A program made the translations under genes and the position numbers. The notes beneath the pieces were generated by a model. It saw only the letters and a program-made list of their open reading frames with translations, was not told where the DNA came from and ran no database searches. From Streptomyces roseoverticillatus (GTDB taxonomy: Bacteria > Actinomycetota > Actinomycetes > Streptomycetales > Streptomycetaceae), in contig NZ_JOFL01000009.1 of assembly GCF_000719265.1 (NCBI RefSeq), forward strand, positions 62,001-126,000: 64,000 nt of DNA. Direction: 5' to 3'. This document shows positions 61,878 to 64,000 of the stretch, one piece after another. Each line of letters starts with the position of its first letter. Positions within the stretch are counted from its first letter, which is position 1.

Positions 61878-63254
61878 GTGAAGAGCGCCGTGGAGACCCT
61901 GAACCCGACTCGGGTTCGGCTCACTGTCGAGGTGCCCTTCGAGGAGCTCAAGGCCAGCCTCGACGCGGCGTACAAGAAGATCAACCAGCAGGTCACGGTG
62001 AAGGGCTTCCGTCAGGGCAAGATCCCGGCCCGTGTCATCGACCAGCGCTTCGGCCGCGGTGCGGTGCTGGAGGAGGCCGTCAACGACGCGCTTCCGAAGT
62101 TCTACACCGAGGCGATCAACGAGGCCGAGCTGAACCCGCTGGGTCAGCCCGAGGTCGACATCACGGAGCTGAAGGACGGCGAGCTGCTGGCCTTCACCGC
62201 CGAGGTGGACATCCGCCCGACCCTGGAGATCCCGGACTACTCCGGCATCGAGGTCACCGTCGACTCCGTCGAGGTCACCGACGAGGACATCGAGAAGTCG
62301 ATCGAGCAGCTGCGCGACCGCTTCGCGACCACCGCTCCCGTCGAGCGCGCCGCCGCCGAGGGTGACATCGTCACCGTCGACCTGGAGGCCAAGGTCGACG
62401 GCGAGGTGCTGGAGGACGGCGTCGCCAAGGGCGTCGACTACACCATCGGCTCCGGCCAGCTGCTCGACGGCATCGACGAGGCCGTCACCGGCCTGGAGGC
62501 CGGCGGCACCGCCACCTTCACCTCCGAGCTCAAGGGCGGTTCCGCCGAGGGCAAGGAGGCCGAGGTCAAGGTCGACGTCACCGCCGTCAAGTCCCGCGAA
62601 CTGCCGGAGCTCGACGACGACTTCGCCCAGCTGGCGAGCGAGTTCGACACGCTGGAGGAGCTGCGCGCCGACAGCCGCAAGCGCCTCGAGCGGATGAAGA
62701 AGTTCGACCAGGCCACGCAGGCCCAGGAGAAGGTCCTCGACGAGCTGATCAAGCTCGTTGAGGTCCCGATGCCGGAGAAGCTGCTCGAGGACGAGGTCAA
62801 CACCCGCAAGCACAACCTCGAGCACCACCAGCTGGGCCAGATGGGCCTGGACCTGGCGAAGTACCTGGAGATCCAGGGCAAGTCCGCCGAGGAGTTCGAC
62901 GCCGAGCTCAAGGAGCAGGCCGAGAAGGGCATCAAGACCCAGTTCATCCTCGACGAGATCGTCAACAAGGAGAAGGTCTCGGTCGGTCAGGACGAGCTCA
63001 CGGAGCACCTGATGCGCCGTGCCCAGTCCTCCGGCATGAGCCCCGACCAGTTCGCCCAGGCGGTCGTCGAGGGCGGCCAGGTCCCGATGCTCGTCGGTGA
63101 GGTCGCCCGCGGCAAGGCGCTCGCCACCGTGGTCGAGGCCGCCACCGTCAAGGACGCGTCCGGCGAGGTCATCAGCCTGGACGACGAGGACGAGGAGACG
63201 GTCGAGGCCGCCACCGAGGCCGTCGAGGCGGCTGAGGGCACGACCGAGGCCTAA
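61878..63254 (+). CDS. tig: Trigger factor
   Basis: A 458-aa ribosome-bound chaperone and peptidyl-prolyl isomerase for nascent chains. The ribosome-binding signature GFRQGKIP is at residues 43-50. The FKBP-type isomerase domain follows at about 155-240 and the helical chaperone arms at 250-420. The C-terminus is acidic, ending in an Ala/Glu-rich tail. GTG 61878 follows AAGGAGA. As in most bacteria it lies just upstream of clpP. Confidence 0.97.
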   Translation: MKSAVETLNPTRVRLTVEVPFEELKASLDAAYKKINQQVTVKGFRQGKIPARVIDQRFGRGAVLEEAVNDALPKFYTEAINEAELNPLGQPEVDITELKDGELLAFTAEVDIRPTLEIPDYSGIEVTVDSVEVTDEDIEKSIEQLRDRFATTAPVERAAAEGDIVTVDLEAKVDGEVLEDGVAKGVDYTIGSGQLLDGIDEAVTGLEAGGTATFTSELKGGSAEGKEAEVKVDVTAVKSRELPELDDDFAQLASEFDTLEELRADSRKRLERMKKFDQATQAQEKVLDELIKLVEVPMPEKLLEDEVNTRKHNLEHHQLGQMGLDLAKYLEIQGKSAEEFDAELKEQAEKGIKTQFILDEIVNKEKVSVGQDELTEHLMRRAQSSGMSPDQFAQAVVEGGQVPMLVGEVARGKALATVVEAATVKDASGEVISLDDEDEETVEAATEAVEAAEGTTEA

Positions 63255-63306
63255 AGCCCCGGTCTCCCGCGCAGGCGCCGCAGGGCGCCCGTGAGGCAGC
63301 TACGGA

Positions 63307-63340
63307 ACGGGTCCGGACGTGTTCGCACGTCCGGGCCCGT
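63307..63340 (+). terminator. Terminator of tig
   Basis: A 15-bp stem with one G-T pair (63307-63321 with 63326-63340) and a TTCG loop lies 52 bases past the tig stop. Confidence 0.8.
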
Positions 63341-63418
63341 CCGTGTCCCCTGGGGCTGCTGCCCGCGCCTGTGCGACCTGCGGATCCCGTGCTGAGCCCG
63401 CACCGGTGTCACAGCGAA

Positions 63419-63436
63419 CCTGCGCTCAGAGCGAAC
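63419..63436. promoter_or_regulatory. ClgR box upstream of clpP1
   Basis: CGCTCAGAGCG (63423-63433) matches the ClgR core CGCYNANRGCG and is followed by AAC. A second AGCGAAC half-site lies at 63413-63419. ClgR activates clp protease genes in actinobacteria, and the box sits about 40 bases ahead of the -10 TAGGGT at 63475-63480. Apart from this box, the -10 and the tig terminator, the 353-base tig-clpP1 gap holds nothing I can name. Confidence 0.6.
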
Positions 63437-63607
63437 AGTTCCTGATGCGGGATGGCGGCCGCCGAACAGCGCGTTAGGGTCCGTAGATACGAGGGCAGGG
63501 GACCACGTGGCGACCGCCGGAAGCAGTCCGGCCGCGCCGGCCGGACCCCGGTCCCCGGAGAAGACGCGGAGACGGCCCGTTGCCGTCAGAGACGAGCAGG
63601 TGGATAC

Positions 63608-64000
63608 GTGACGAATCTGATGCCTTCCGCCGCCGGTGAGATCGCCATCGGTGGTGGCCTCGGCGACCAGGTCTACAACCGGCTGCTCGGGGAGCGGATC
63701 ATCTTCCTCGGCCAGCAGGTCGACGACGACATCGCCAACAAGATCACGGCGCAGATGCTCCTCCTGGCCGCCGACCCGGACAAGGACATCTACCTCTACA
63801 TCAACAGCCCCGGCGGCTCGGTGACGGCCGGCATGGCGGTCTACGACACCATGCAGTACATCCCGAACGACGTGGTCACCATCGGCATGGGCCTCGCGGC
63901 CTCGATGGGCCAGTTCCTGCTGACCGGCGGCACCCCGGGCAAGCGCTTCGCGCTGCCCAACACCGACATCCTCATGCACCAGGGGTCCGCGGGCCTCGGC
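63608..64000 (+). CDS. clpP1: ATP-dependent Clp protease proteolytic subunit ClpP1 (partial)
   Basis: The first 131 codons of clpP1; the gene runs off the window. The protein begins [23 protein letters not shown] and continues with [25 protein letters not shown], and the nucleophile region [11 protein letters not shown], ending at MHQGSAGLG with the catalytic His. ClpP1 forms the tetradecameric peptidase with ClpP2 and works with ClpX/ClpC. GTG 63608 has AGGTGG upstream; ATG 63620 is a possible internal start. A ClgR box precedes the gene. Confidence 0.93.
   Translation, partial: MTNLMPSAAGEIAIGGGLGDQVYNRLLGERIIFLGQQVDDDIANKITAQMLLLAADPDKDIYLYINSPGGSVTAGMAVYDTMQYIPNDVVTIGMGLAASMGQFLLTGGTPGKRFALPNTDILMHQGSAGLG

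Noticed and set aside
63636..63824. 62-codon ORF inside clpP1
   Set aside because: Out of frame with ClpP1, whose protein reads cleanly from 63608 to the window end.

Overview
The window is high-GC actinomycete DNA that looks like a Streptomyces or close-relative chromosome. Third codon positions are almost all G or C, GTG and TTG starts are common, and the genes include melC1/melC2 tyrosinase, a Nur-type box in front of an Fe-SOD, a trigger factor next to clpP1, a PknG-GlnH-GlnX locus and csnR-type sugar genes. From memory, the gene order matches the core region of Streptomyces coelicolor running from melC down to clpP1. I see no insertion sequence, prophage, CRISPR array or biosynthetic gene cluster. 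This is conserved core chromosome with a few accessory genes.

Layout. 1-5.3 kb: a sortase-anchored thioester-domain surface protein, the ABC-F protein EttA, a hot-dog thioesterase, an unknown protein and a truncated globin. 5.5-16.9 kb: an isoaspartyl methyltransferase-like gene converges on a long minus-strand signalling locus. In transcription order that locus is glnX, glnH, an unknown 439-aa protein, pknG, a PP2C phosphatase, a VWA protein and an FHA protein. In mycobacteria GlnH/GlnX sense amino acids outside the cell and act on PknG; here a phosphatase and a phosphothreonine reader sit in the same locus. 17-22.4 kb: melC1-melC2, then csnR-csnH-csnK (ROK regulator, GH4 enzyme, BadF-type kinase) with a ROK operator but without the ABC transporter genes found between csnR and csnH in S. 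coelicolor.

22.4-36 kb: an FBP zinc-finger protein, an MscS channel, an HNH nuclease, a secreted GH84 enzyme with one catalytic Asp replaced, MalQ, a small membrane protein, an acyl-ACP desaturase whose promoter lies inside three phased palindromes, aminopeptidase N and Asd. 36-47 kb: a small beta-sandwich protein, a V8-like protease, a large secreted subtilase, a Tat-exported metallophosphoesterase, a wHTH/nuclease-like fusion and a second aminopeptidase N. 47-55 kb: an Rv2466c-like thioredoxin-fold protein behind a SigR-type promoter, sodF with a Nur box and a probable s-SodF RNA, and three paralogous amino acid permeases with bioY between the second and third. 55-64 kb: rpiB, an Fpg/Nei glycosylase, an Eis-like acetyltransferase, a membrane PP2C phosphatase, a small HD-domain protein of the ppGpp-hydrolase type, an acyltransferase, tRNA-Gly(TCC), tRNA-Pro(TGG), tig, and clpP1 behind a ClgR box, cut off by the window end.

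Most convergent gene pairs are separated by long, near-perfect hairpins. A dispersed palindrome (core CGCCGTTGCGGCGG) recurs in several intergenic gaps. Several genes have a TANNNT-like -10 box 6-9 bases before the start codon, suggesting leaderless mRNAs.
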